Assembly: GCF_006439395.2 (NCBI RefSeq)
Contig: NZ_CP083950.1
Coordinates: 2,790,001-2,854,000 of the forward strand
From: Mesorhizobium sp. B4-1-4
GTDB lineage: Bacteria > Pseudomonadota > Alphaproteobacteria > Rhizobiales > Rhizobiaceae
Reading direction: 5' to 3'
DNA length: 64,000 nucleotides
Positions within the stretch are counted from its first letter, which is position 1. Each line of letters begins with the position of its first letter. Under the pieces are notes generated by a model, which was given only the letters and a program-made list of their open reading frames with translations, ran no database searches and was not told the DNA's origin. Positions 9,540 to 17,729 of this stretch are shown here, one piece after another. The position numbers and the translations under genes were made by a program.

Positions 9540-10424
9540 TCAGGCGAACATTGCCGCCGGCGGCGGGTCGCGGTCGTCAGGCAGCGGAACGGGAGCGTAT
9601 CCGACATAACGGGCGCTCAAGCGTGCCTGCCCTTTCGAACGTGACCGCAGTGTCTCCTCCAATTCGAACGTGGTTGCCAGCGGCACCATGGCGTTGATGA
9701 CAATGGCGACATCGCGGGTTTCCTCTTCCCGGATCTGGCCACGGCGGCTTTTCAATTCGCCGATGATGCTCACGACAAAGTCCGCCGGCGTCACCACCTC
9801 GACCTTCATGATCGGCTCCAGCAGTTTTACGCCGAGATGCGGAGCGGCTTCGCGAATGCAGGCGCGACCGGCGATTTCGAAAGCCAGGGGCTCGATATCG
9901 TGCCAGGCGGCATCCACCAGGGTCGCCTTGACACCGATCATCGGAAAGCCCGCAAACGGCCCCGCCGAGAGGATGCTGCGCAGCCCTTTTTCGACCCCTG
10001 CAATACAATCGTTCGGAACCGCAGAGCCGACGATGCTGGACGCGAGCGCGAAGTCCGGTTCATACGCGTTCGGCTCGAACATGATCCTGACGCGGGCGAA
10101 CTGACCCACGCCACCGGACTGCTTGTTGTGGGTGTAGTTCTGCCGGTGGCTGCGGGTAATCGTCTCGCGATAGGCCACCTGCGGAGAGCCGATATTCACA
10201 TTGATTTTGAACTCACCGCGCACGCGGTCGATGATGTTGTCGAGCTCAAGTTTACCCATGAAGGCGATGATCGTCTGGCCCGATTCCTCATCCCGCTTGA
10301 CGTTGAACCAGGGATCCTCGTCCGCCAGCTTCGACAAGGCGATATGCAGTTTCTCCTGATCGGCTTTCGATTTTGGCTCGATCGCGATTTGCAGCAAAGG
10401 CCATGGCGCGGCGGGCGTTTCCAT
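9540..10424 (-). CDS. EF-G-like protein lacking the GTPase domain (domains III-V only)
   Basis: A 294-residue protein that aligns end to end with the C-terminal half of elongation factor G. Domain III is LLQIAIEPKSKADQEKL, domain IV includes YTHNKQSGGVGQFARVRI and the tip loop AAWHDIEPLAFEI, and domain V has PIMKVEVVTPADFVVSIIGE and SRRGQIREEETRDVAI. The G domain and domain II are absent and the upstream sequence does not encode them. It is well diverged from canonical EF-G yet has no internal stop, which argues for selection rather than simple decay. No good ribosome-binding site precedes the ATG. It may be a ribosome-binding accessory factor or a truncated relic. Confidence 0.75.
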   Translation of the reverse strand: METPAAPWPLLQIAIEPKSKADQEKLHIALSKLADEDPWFNVKRDEESGQTIIAFMGKLELDNIIDRVRGEFKINVNIGSPQVAYRETITRSHRQNYTHNKQSGGVGQFARVRIMFEPNAYEPDFALASSIVGSAVPNDCIAGVEKGLRSILSAGPFAGFPMIGVKATLVDAAWHDIEPLAFEIAGRACIREAAPHLGVKLLEPIMKVEVVTPADFVVSIIGELKSRRGQIREEETRDVAIVINAMVPLATTFELEETLRSRSKGQARLSARYVGYAPVPLPDDRDPPPAAMFA

Positions 10425-10536
10425 GACGTTATGATCGCAGTTTGGCCAGATGTCTGCAACGGGAGAGGAAAGGCGCCGCCGTCTCCCTTCTCAGCTTCTC
10501 AGAGCTCGGCGCCTCCTGCGAATAAGGCAGGTGCGC

Positions 10537-10902
10537 TTACGGATATTTCATCTGACTTGCGCCTGCCGAACTTGTATCGCCCTGCAACTCCTTTGGCAGG
10601 GGACGGCTCGAGCATTGCAGATGCACATTGCGGGCAAACAGTTTTCGCTGTTTCTGCTCATGCTCCTTGACGGCTGCTATGAGCCCCAATCCATATGGGC
10701 CGAGTGCTGCGAATTCCCAACCCGGGTGCTGTTTTTCGCGAAGCTCGTAGTCTGAAGCCGCCGCCCGGGCCTGCTGGCATGCCGGCGATGCCCATTTCTG
10801 GTCCTGCTGCGAAAGCGACGCTCCATAGTCGACCGGAGAGGTCGCGCACCCAGCCGCTGTCGCGGCCAATGCGGACATTGCAAGTCTCACCGCAATTCCC
10901 AT
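10537..10902 (-). CDS. Small putative lipoprotein
   Basis: About 121 residues with a lipoprotein signal: MGIAVRLAMSALAATAAGC ends in a lipobox (ATAAGC), so the Cys would be lipidated and the protein anchored to the membrane. The mature part has no recognised domain. An upstream in-frame ATG at 10923 would lengthen the signal by seven residues; the inner ATG has GGAAGGG a few bases upstream. The gene is on the same strand as the EF-G-like gene, 112 bases before it. Confidence 0.6.
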   Translation of the reverse strand: MGIAVRLAMSALAATAAGCATSPVDYGASLSQQDQKWASPACQQARAAASDYELREKQHPGWEFAALGPYGLGLIAAVKEHEQKQRKLFARNVHLQCSSRPLPKELQGDTSSAGASQMKYP

Positions 10903-11044
10903 CCGGAAGCCCTTCCCGACCATTGTGGAGAGTGGACGGAACTCTTGCCCTCACAAGGAGATCGTTCTGATAAAGCAGCCCGGGACGCGGTTGCACCAGG
11001 CCGGCGCATACAATCGCGAGCCGGGTGGCTGCGATCGGTCGCCC

Positions 11045-12667
11045 CTAGCTCCGCAGTCCCGGCGCTTCCTGTCCTGTCCTCTCCACATACTCCGTATAAC
11101 CGCCGCCATAGGTGTGAATACCTTCCGGGGTCAGTTCCAGCACACGGTTGGAGAGTGCCGCCAGGAAATGCCGGTCGTGCGAGACGAACAGCATGGTGCC
11201 TTCATATTGCGAAAGCGCCTCGATCAGCATCTGCTTGGTGGTGATGTCCAGATGGTTGGTCGGCTCGTCGAGCACCAGCAGGTTGGGCGGGTCGAACAGC
11301 ATCAGCGCCATCACCAGCCGCGCCTTCTCGCCGCCCGACAGCACCCGGCATTTCTTCTCGATCTCGTCGCCGGAAAAGCCGAAGCAGCCGGCGAGTGCCC
11401 TCAGCGGCGCCTGGCCGGCCTGCGGGAAATTGTGTTCCAGCGTCTGGAACACGGTGCGCTCGCCTTCGAGCAGTTCCATGGCGTGCTGGGCGAAATAGCC
11501 CATCTTCACGCTCGGCCCCCGCGCCACCGTGCCGGTGTCAGGATCGGAAGCGCCGGCCACCAGCTTCAAAAGCGTCGACTTGCCGGCGCCATTGACGCCC
11601 ATGATGCACCAGCGTTCGCGCCGGCGGACCTGGAAGTCGAGCCCCTCATAGATGGTACGGCTGCCATAGGCCTTGTGGACGTTCTTCAAGGTCACGACAT
11701 CCTCGCCGCAGCGCGGCGCCGGCTGGAACTCGAAATTCACCACCTGGCGGCGCTTGGGCGGCTCGACGCGGTCGATCTTGTCGAGCTTCTTCACCCGGCT
11801 CTGCACCTGCGCGGCATGCGAGGCGCGCGCCTTGAAGCGCTCGATGAAGGCGATCTCCTTGGCCAGCATCGCCTGCTGGCGCTCGAACTGCGCCTGCTGC
11901 TGCTTGTCGGCGATCGCCCGCTGCTGCTGGTAGAATTCATAGTTGCCCGAGTAAGCGGTGAGCGAACCGGCATCGATCTCGACGATCTTGTTGACGATGC
12001 GGTTCATGAACTCGCGGTCGTGCGAGGTCATCAACAGCGCGCCGTCATAGCCTTTCAGGAACTGCTCCAGCCAGATCAGGCTTTCGAGGTCGAGATGGTT
12101 GGACGGCTCGTCGAGCAGCATGACATCGGGCCGCATCAACAGGATGCGGGCCAGCGCCACGCGCATCTTCCAGCCGCCCGACAGCTTGCCGACATCGCCG
12201 TCCATCATCTCCTGGCTGAAACCCAGCCCGTCGAGCACCTCACGCGCCCGGCCGTCGAGCGCATAGCCGTCGAGTTCTTCGAAACGGTGCTGCGCCTCGC
12301 CATATTTCTCGATGATCTCGTCCATCCGGTCGGCCTGGTCGGGATCGGCCATGGCGGCCTCGAGTTCCGCCATCTCGGCCGCCACCTCGCTCACCGGCCC
12401 GGCGCCGTTCATCACTTCGGTGACGGCGCTGTGGCCCGCCATGTCGCCGACATCCTGGCTGAAATAGCCGATGGTGACACCGCGATCGACCTGCACCTGG
12501 CCCTCGTCCGGCTGCTCCTGGCCGGTGATCATGCGAAACAGCGTCGTCTTGCCGGCGCCGTTCGGACCGACAAGGCCAACCTTCTCGCCTTTCTGCAAGG
12601 CAGCCGAGGCTTCAATGAAGACGATCTGTCGGCCGTTCTGCTTGCCGATGCTTTCAAGTCTGATCAT
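11045..12667 (-). CDS. ABC-F family ATPase
   Basis: A 540-residue soluble protein with two ABC domains and no membrane segments, typical of ABC-F translation factors that act in the ribosomal E site. Domain 1 has Walker A GPNGAGKTT, signature LSGGW and Walker B VMLLDEPSNHLD. Domain 2 has GVNGAGKST, LSGGE and LLVLDEPTNHLD. A long charged linker rich in Gln and Lys lies between them (AIADKQQQAQFERQQAMLAK). The Uup, YbiT and EttA subgroups are possible; I do not assign one. Confidence 0.9.
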   Translation of the reverse strand: MIRLESIGKQNGRQIVFIEASAALQKGEKVGLVGPNGAGKTTLFRMITGQEQPDEGQVQVDRGVTIGYFSQDVGDMAGHSAVTEVMNGAGPVSEVAAEMAELEAAMADPDQADRMDEIIEKYGEAQHRFEELDGYALDGRAREVLDGLGFSQEMMDGDVGKLSGGWKMRVALARILLMRPDVMLLDEPSNHLDLESLIWLEQFLKGYDGALLMTSHDREFMNRIVNKIVEIDAGSLTAYSGNYEFYQQQRAIADKQQQAQFERQQAMLAKEIAFIERFKARASHAAQVQSRVKKLDKIDRVEPPKRRQVVNFEFQPAPRCGEDVVTLKNVHKAYGSRTIYEGLDFQVRRRERWCIMGVNGAGKSTLLKLVAGASDPDTGTVARGPSVKMGYFAQHAMELLEGERTVFQTLEHNFPQAGQAPLRALAGCFGFSGDEIEKKCRVLSGGEKARLVMALMLFDPPNLLVLDEPTNHLDITTKQMLIEALSQYEGTMLFVSHDRHFLAALSNRVLELTPEGIHTYGGGYTEYVERTGQEAPGLRS

Positions 12668-12739
12668 GGGTGGTCCAGGAAGCTCAAGCGGATTGGAGGA
12701 TTTGCCCGCGCCCTTACGCGAATGACAGTGCGGGGGGAA

Positions 12740-12950
12740 GAGGCAGAAGCGCCGCAGATAGCCGATCTTCCCCTTGCGGGGAGATGGCCGGCAGGCCAGA
12801 GCGGGGGCGCTGTCCCGCCGCCCCTCTGGCCGTCGGCATGTGCGGAAGCGTTAGTAACTATGGCAACGCCTACGAAGTTGGTGATCCTTCGCGCCCCCCT
12901 CTGCCCTGCCGGGCATCTCCCCCACAAGGGGGGAGATTGGCAGCTTCAGC
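12740..12950. repeat. Bipartite intergenic palindrome, family RPE-like
   Basis: This lies in the 410-base gap between the ABC-F gene and the small secreted protein. Two arms in inverted orientation, each a hairpin of the type CTCCCCACAAGGGGGGAG flanked by a GCCGGCAGG / CCTGCCGGGCAT stretch and a CGCCGCCCCTC motif, enclose about 60 bases of unrelated spacer. Related copies lie at 25668-25850, 57660-59375 (split by an IS) and 62355-62600. No gene is seen in the gap. Confidence 0.75.
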
Positions 12951-13078
12951 CCCCCGGAAACACTCCGGAAACAAGATTCAACACTTCAGAAAAACTGAGG
13001 AAAACATCAGCAGGCATAAGCAGCCCCGCGGCAACCGGACAGCGGTCGCCACATCAACGCAAAGGGATGGTCCCGACA

Positions 13079-13390
13079 ATGCAACGACGTTTGACCGGAT
13101 GGATGGGTGCCGTAGCCGGCATTTCGCTCGCCATGCTTGCGGTCGCACAGTCGGGCGCGGAAGCGGCGGCTACCCGGAGCGAATATTGCAGCCGGCTCGG
13201 TCTTCAACTCGACGGAGCCATCCAGACCAAAGCCGCCCCCGGTGCCAATGCGAGCCGGATCGCCCAGGCAACGGCCCTCCAGGACAGAGCGAACCGGTTC
13301 TGTGCCGAGCGCAAGCAGGCGCAAGGCATCCGGACTTACGCCAACGCCCTGAAGCTTCTGGGCGTGACGCCGGTAGACGTCGACCAGTGA
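13079..13390 (+). CDS. Small secreted protein, unknown function
   Basis: A 103-residue protein beginning with a clear Sec signal peptide (MQRRLTGWMGAVAGISLAML, cleavage probably after a Gly-Ala-Glu-Ala-Ala stretch). The mature part contains two Cys (SEYCSRLG, NRFCAERK) that could form a disulfide in the periplasm. The ATG at 13079 is chosen because AAAGGG lies about ten bases upstream; an ATG at 13067 would place that motif too close. I do not recognise the family. Confidence 0.6.
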   Translation: MQRRLTGWMGAVAGISLAMLAVAQSGAEAAATRSEYCSRLGLQLDGAIQTKAAPGANASRIAQATALQDRANRFCAERKQAQGIRTYANALKLLGVTPVDVDQ

Positions 13391-13627
13391 CGGCAACCTT
13401 GACTTCCTCCCGGAAAAAGCGCCACCCGCAGAAGCCCGCAAAAACAAGCGCTTACGGCAATTGCACGATTCAGACCGTGAAACACACAGCGTCACCTCCG
13501 GGGCGGTGCTTGCCGTTCAAGACATCACCACGGCGGTCCTCTTGCCGTGGCAGGAAAGCCATCAGCATGAATCGGGTGTCGGCGCACAGCGCACCATGCG
13601 AGCATCGATCCATCACGAGGATCGGCC

Positions 13628-14257
13628 ATGCTCACGCTTCACGATTATCTGCCGTCGCAAAATGGCTGGAAAGTCCGGGCCCTGCTTGGATTGCTGAAGA
13701 TCCCTTACCACACGCGCATCGTCTCGATTTTCGAGGGCGAGAGCCATACCGACGCCTTCCTGGCGCTCAACCCGGCCGGTGCGGTTCCCGTGCTTCAGCT
13801 CGAGGATGGCAGCGCCATCGCCGAATCCAATGCGATCCTCACCTACCTTGCCGAAGGCACGCCCCTGCTGCCTGATGACCGTTACCGGCAGGCGAAGGTC
13901 ATGCAGTGGCTGTTCTTCGAACAGTACAATGTCGAGCCCGTCATCGGCTCGCTGCGCTTCTGGACCCTGACCGGACGACTTGAGCACAACCTGGCCATGG
14001 TGGCCGGCAAGCGCGAAGCCGGAGCACGAACGCTCGCCGCCCTGAACCGCAGCCTTGGCGAGACGCACTTCCTCACCGGAAACGATCTCACCATCGCCGA
14101 CATCGCCGTCTATGCCTACAGCCACCGCGCCGAGGATTGCGGATTCCATCTTCCGGACTATCCGGCATTGCTCGCCTGGACCGGCCGCGTGCGCGACGCA
14201 ATCGGACCCGGCTATCCCGTCCACCCCTATGGCATCGACCCGCATTCCGGAGCCTGA
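13628..14257 (+). CDS. Glutathione S-transferase family protein
   Basis: A 209-residue GST-fold protein. The thioredoxin-like half has SQNGWKVRALLGLLKIPYHT and NPAGAVPVLQLEDGSAIAESNAIL, with the VP and ES motifs of the glutathione site. The helical half ends with LTIADIAVYAYSHRA, the conserved N-capping box. GAGG lies seven bases before the ATG. It is convergent with the YdeI-like gene, with five bases between the stops. Confidence 0.88.
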   Translation: MLTLHDYLPSQNGWKVRALLGLLKIPYHTRIVSIFEGESHTDAFLALNPAGAVPVLQLEDGSAIAESNAILTYLAEGTPLLPDDRYRQAKVMQWLFFEQYNVEPVIGSLRFWTLTGRLEHNLAMVAGKREAGARTLAALNRSLGETHFLTGNDLTIADIAVYAYSHRAEDCGFHLPDYPALLAWTGRVRDAIGPGYPVHPYGIDPHSGA

Positions 14258-14262
14258 GGGCT

Positions 14263-14862
14263 CTATTTCTTGCCCTGTGGATGGATCGTCTCGCCGCGCT
14301 TCAGCATCGCGACGAAAGTCTCGATCTTCTTTCTACGGCCGGCCTCGGTCTTCATGTTGTGGGTGCGGAAGACGAGCGCGAAGCGGTTCTGCGCGCTGAG
14401 TTTTTCGAACATCGCCCTTGCCTCGGGTTCGGCATCGATCGCCGCCTGCAGATCGTCGGGGATATTCATCTCCTTGCCGCTGCCATAGGCGCGCGCCCAG
14501 CGCCCGTCGGCCTTGGCCGCCTCGACCTGCTTGAGCCCATGCTCGGTCATGCGGCCCTCCTCGACCAGCCGCGCGACATTGTCGATGTTGATCTTGCTCC
14601 AGATGCTCCTCCTGCCGCGCGGCGTGTAGCGCTGCAGGAAGCTGTTCTCGTCCAGCCCCTTGCGCACCGCGTCGATCCAGCCGAAGCACAGCGCGACGTC
14701 GATGGCCTCCTTGGGCGTTATCGACTTCAGCCCCGATCCCACCTTATGCACCTTGATCCACACTTCGGTTTCCGTCGCGTGGTGCTGGCCGAGCCAGGCA
14801 TGGAAACTCGCGGCATCCGGAAATTCCCGGACCTTGGCGGGATCGACCTTGACCGGCGCCAT
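14263..14862 (-). CDS. YdeI/OmpD-associated family protein
   Basis: A 199-residue cytosolic protein of the YdeI type. Conserved features are FHAWLGQHHATETEVWIKVHK, EAIDVALCFGWIDAVRKGLD, RYTPRGRRSIWSKIN and the C-terminal ARAMFEKLSAQNRFALVF. The biochemical role of the family is not well established; some members have been linked to peptide resistance. It stands alone between two unrelated genes. Confidence 0.85.
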   Translation of the reverse strand: MAPVKVDPAKVREFPDAASFHAWLGQHHATETEVWIKVHKVGSGLKSITPKEAIDVALCFGWIDAVRKGLDENSFLQRYTPRGRRSIWSKINIDNVARLVEEGRMTEHGLKQVEAAKADGRWARAYGSGKEMNIPDDLQAAIDAEPEARAMFEKLSAQNRFALVFRTHNMKTEAGRRKKIETFVAMLKRGETIHPQGKK

Positions 14863-15046
14863 CAGGCGGCCTGCCTGTTCGGTGTTGGCGTCACTGTGAT
14901 CTTGCCTCCGGCATCATGCGAGTTCCGGCATTATTGCATGTTTCACTGTCAGCTTTCGTCAGCAGCGGGACACGCTGCCGCGAAGCAACGGAACGCACCA
15001 ACCGCCGTCGCGTTGCGGCAGGAGTCCAACGCCGAGGGAGATCGCC

Positions 15047-15391
15047 ATGGCAATACAAACCATTTTTGCCCATGTCAGCTGCTCCGACCTGGAGGCCAGC
15101 ATCGGCTGGTATGAAAAGCTCTTCGGCAAGGCGCCGTTGCGCCAGCCGATGCCGGGGCTGGCCGAATGGCAATTCACCGAAAGCGCCGAGGTGCAACTTT
15201 TCGAAGACAAGGACAAGGCCGGCACCTCGACGCTGACGCTTGGGGTGCTGCCGCTGGCGCCCGAAAGGCAGAGGCTGATGGAGGCGGGCCTCGAACCCGG
15301 CCCGATCGAAGAAGCCGACGATTTCTGGATCATGCGCATGCGCGATCCCGACGGGAACCTGGTGGTGTTCGCGAGCGCACTGCGGGACTAG
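15047..15391 (+). CDS. VOC (glyoxalase/bleomycin resistance-like) family protein
   Basis: A 114-residue single-module VOC protein. The pattern is FAHVSCSDLEASIGWYEKLFG at the start, a middle GLAEWQFTES strand and a C-terminal MRMRDPDGNLVVFASAL. The metal-ligand positions of glyoxalases are only partly recognisable, so a catalytic or ligand-binding role is open. GAGGGAG lies about seven bases before the ATG. A repeat element begins right after the stop. Confidence 0.82.
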   Translation: MAIQTIFAHVSCSDLEASIGWYEKLFGKAPLRQPMPGLAEWQFTESAEVQLFEDKDKAGTSTLTLGVLPLAPERQRLMEAGLEPGPIEEADDFWIMRMRDPDGNLVVFASALRD

Positions 15392-15482
15392 AGCAATTCC
15401 AGGAAAAGTGCGTAGCGGTTTTCTATCTATAAAAACAAAGAGTTAGAGCGGGTCAACGTTCTATCAAACGCTGAACCGCTCC
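15392..15482. repeat. Intergenic repeat, GAGCAATTCC family
   Basis: The element starts with GAGCAATTCCAGGAAAAGTG, followed by GCGGTTTT, ACAAAGAG and a closing palindrome GAGCGGGTCAACG ... CGCTGAACCGCTC. This is a common rhizobial intergenic pattern. Other copies in the window are at 47920-47970 and, inside a coding sequence, at 56187-56290 and 56708-56776. Confidence 0.75.
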
Positions 15483-15538
15483 AGGAGTGCCGGACTGCCC
15501 GCCTGGGCATATCCCTCTCGCCTCGAACGGCAGAATGG

Positions 15539-16012
15539 CTATGCCGGTGGCGGCGCTGCCGGCGTCAACCCGTGGCGACGCATGATCTCCATCATCTTGG
15601 CCTTGTCCGGCGGTCCGCCGGCGGCGGCGTTGAGCAAGCCGAAGGCCTCGCGGAAATAATCCGGACCGATCGCCGCCGGGGTGATGACGCACAGCGCCTT
15701 CGCATCCGTGGTGCCGTTATTGTCGAAGCGGTGAACCGCGCCGCGTGGAATGCACAGTGCCTCCCCTGGCCCAACCTCGATCGGCCTGCCGTTCACGGTC
15801 CAGGTCAGCACGCCGTCAATGCCGTAGATCGTCTCCTCATAGTGATCGTGGCTGTGCGCCGGCGCGGGCAAGCGCTGTGCGCCGGGCACCATCAGTTCGA
15901 AAGTGGCGACGCTGCCGTTCGAACTCTCGCCCGACACCAGGAAACGAACCGACAATCCCTTGGTACCGATGGTCTCGTCGGCTGGATTGACCTGAAGGTC
16001 CATGGCTGGCAT
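15539..16012 (-). CDS. Cupin domain protein
   Basis: A 157-residue protein with one cupin barrel. Motif 1 is AHSHDHYEETIYGIDGVLTW (metal-ligand His, His, Glu) and motif 2 is PRGAVHRFDN (His). GGAGGAG lies seven bases before the ATG at 16012. It is divergent from a MarR-type regulator across a 65-base gap holding two operator-like repeats, so it is probably that regulator's target. The substrate is unknown; some cupins of this kind act as small-molecule dioxygenases or isomerases. Confidence 0.85.
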   Translation of the reverse strand: MPAMDLQVNPADETIGTKGLSVRFLVSGESSNGSVATFELMVPGAQRLPAPAHSHDHYEETIYGIDGVLTWTVNGRPIEVGPGEALCIPRGAVHRFDNNGTTDAKALCVITPAAIGPDYFREAFGLLNAAAGGPPDKAKMMEIMRRHGLTPAAPPPA

Positions 16013-16027
16013 TGCGCAAACTCCTCC

Positions 16028-16068
16028 GGTAAACTACATTTACCAGCAATCAGTAAACTCAATTTACC
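16028..16068. promoter_or_regulatory. Tandem operator-like repeats in divergent promoter
   Basis: Two copies of a 17-base interrupted palindrome lie in the 65-base gap between the cupin and MarR genes: GGTAAACTACATTTACC at 16028-16044 and AGTAAACTCAATTTACC at 16052-16068. They share GTAAACT-nn-ATTTACC and sit 24 bases apart. MarR proteins bind such palindromes in their own promoters, so autoregulation plus control of the cupin gene is a fair inference. Confidence 0.75.
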
Positions 16069-16077
16069 AAGCGGTCA

Positions 16078-16533
16078 ATGGCCACATCCACTGAAGTTCT
16101 GCAGACCAAGACCGAGGATCTTTTGATCGGCGCCCTGCTGCGCGTGCCGGCCCAGGCGATCCAGCGCCGGCTGATCAAGGAGCTCAACGCCGCCGGTTTC
16201 GAAGAGTTGCGCCTGCCGCACATGGCGGTGCTGCAATTCCCCGGCCCCGACGGCGCGCGGCCTGGCATCATTGCCGAGCGTGCCGGCATGAGCAAGCAGG
16301 CCATCAACCAGTTGCTCAGCAGTCTCGAAGGCTACGGCTATCTCGTCCGCTCCGACGGCGAAAGCGGCGCGCGCGTCGTTCGGTCCACCGAACGCGGCCA
16401 TGCCGCCTTCTGGAAAATGGTCGATATATTGCGCGACATCGAGGAGGAGTGGCGCACCGAACTCGGGCCGGAGCGCTTTGCCCAGCTCAAGGCGCTGCTG
16501 TTCGTCGTTTGGGACAGCCCGCTGGTGCGCTGA
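16078..16533 (+). CDS. MarR family transcriptional regulator
   Basis: A 151-residue winged-helix dimer-type regulator. The recognition region is RPGIIAERAGMSKQAINQLLSSLEGYGYLVRS, followed by the wing SGARVVRSTERG and a C-terminal dimerisation helix. It is divergent from the cupin gene, with two palindromic repeats between them. The inducing ligand is not evident. Confidence 0.85.
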   Translation: MATSTEVLQTKTEDLLIGALLRVPAQAIQRRLIKELNAAGFEELRLPHMAVLQFPGPDGARPGIIAERAGMSKQAINQLLSSLEGYGYLVRSDGESGARVVRSTERGHAAFWKMVDILRDIEEEWRTELGPERFAQLKALLFVVWDSPLVR

Positions 16534-16632
16534 GCGGGGCGGCATTCATCGACAAGCCGACCGCTTCCGCGCGTTGCCGTTCCGCGCCGCTGCGCTTCAC
16601 CATCGACATGCATCGGGTGGCCGTCGCCCGGC

Positions 16633-17538
16633 CTATTGCAACTGCGGCTTTTTCAGGAAGCTGCCGCGGTCGGCGGACTTGACGCGCAGCCAGGTCTCGC
16701 GTCCGTCGCGCACCACGCGCATCGGGATCTCCGCACCCGCCGAGCCGCTGTCCCACAGCTTGCGATAGAAGTCGGCGAGCCCGTCGACCGCGCCGTCGCG
16801 GACCTCGGAAATGACATCGCCTTCGCGCAGGCCGGCCTTGGCCGCCGGGCCGCCTTCGGTCACGCTCATCACCACCACCTTGCCGTCGCTTTCGGCCGAC
16901 AGCGCGCCGAGCCACGGTCGCGGCGGCTTGGCCACCTGGCCGCGTGTCAGCAGATCGTCGAGGATGGGGGGCAACAGGTCGATCGGCACCACCATGTTGA
17001 TGTCGGCGACCTCGCCGGCGCGGCTCATCTGCAAGCGCAGCGAGCCTATGCCAAGCAGCGTGCCGTCCGCGCCAAACAGCGGCGCGCCGCCCCAGGACGG
17101 ATGCGCGGGTGCGATGAAGATCGCCTCGTCGAGCAGATACTCCCAATAGCCGGCGAATTCCTGCTTGGTGACGATCCTGGCCTCCACCGCCCGGCCGATA
17201 CCGTCGGCAAGCACCACCGCATCGCCGATCCTGGCCTTGCCGGCATCGCCCAGCGCCACCGCCGGCAGCCCGGCCGGCGCCAGCGCCTGGACAAGGCCGA
17301 AGCCCGATTCCTGATCATAGGCCAGGGCGTGCGCGGGGATGACGCGGCCGTCATGCGAGGTCAGCCAGACCTCCTCGGCCTCGGTGATGAGATAGCCGAT
17401 GGTCAGCACCAGCCCGTCATCCCTGATGACGACGCCGCTGCCTTCCCGCAGCGTGCCCAGCGCGCCGGCCGTGAAGGCATCCTCCGGCACGGTGGCCCGC
17501 ACGGCGACGACGGAGCGCGGATTGGGATTGATGGTCAT
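16633..17538 (-). CDS. HtrA-like (S1C) protein with PDZ domain and altered catalytic site
   Basis: A 301-residue protein with a trypsin-like region followed by a PDZ domain (RPWLGALSAESDGKVVVMSV, then GPAAKAGLREGDVISEV). The usual HtrA catalytic motifs are changed. The histidine position falls in VLTIGYLIT, which has no His, and the GNSGG serine motif is replaced by HPSWGGAPL. An Asp is present in AYDQESGFG. No signal peptide is visible from the chosen ATG at 17538, which has AGGA seven bases upstream; an upstream start would not add a clear one. It is probably a non-proteolytic scaffold or sensor. It is divergent from the YghU-like gene. Confidence 0.8.
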   Translation of the reverse strand: MTINPNPRSVVAVRATVPEDAFTAGALGTLREGSGVVIRDDGLVLTIGYLITEAEEVWLTSHDGRVIPAHALAYDQESGFGLVQALAPAGLPAVALGDAGKARIGDAVVLADGIGRAVEARIVTKQEFAGYWEYLLDEAIFIAPAHPSWGGAPLFGADGTLLGIGSLRLQMSRAGEVADINMVVPIDLLPPILDDLLTRGQVAKPPRPWLGALSAESDGKVVVMSVTEGGPAAKAGLREGDVISEVRDGAVDGLADFYRKLWDSGSAGAEIPMRVVRDGRETWLRVKSADRGSFLKKPQLQ

Positions 17539-17646
17539 GCTTTTGTCCTGCGATGCAAATGCCCTGGCGGTTTCTCCTATAGGTATGCCTCGGGGGGCAT
17601 GGCGCAAGGGGAGAAGGGAAGAAGCCCCAGCGCCACATCAACAATA

Positions 17647-17666
17647 GTTCAACACAAGTTGAACTT
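17647..17666. promoter_or_regulatory. Perfect inverted repeat, candidate operator
   Basis: AGTTCAAC at 17647-17654 and GTTGAACT at 17659-17666 form a perfect 8-base inverted repeat with a four-base ACAA spacer. It lies in the divergent promoter region between the HtrA-like gene and the YghU-like gene. A partial half-site (AGTTGTAC) follows near 17684. The binding protein is unknown. Confidence 0.55.
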
Positions 17667-17729
17667 CCACCTCGCCAACCCTAGTTGTACAGCGACCTAT
17701 TCATTCCTCCCCACCGCCCGAGGCTCGAC

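Noticed and set aside
12740..12950. CRISPR-like repeat structure
   Set aside because: Only two inverted arms with one spacer; no regular direct repeats and no cas genes anywhere in the window.
10925..13078. Long plus-strand open frame covering the ABC-F region
   Set aside because: It is the antisense of the ABC-F ATPase, which has all ABC motifs on the minus strand. Only the last 104 codons (from 13079) look like a real secreted protein.
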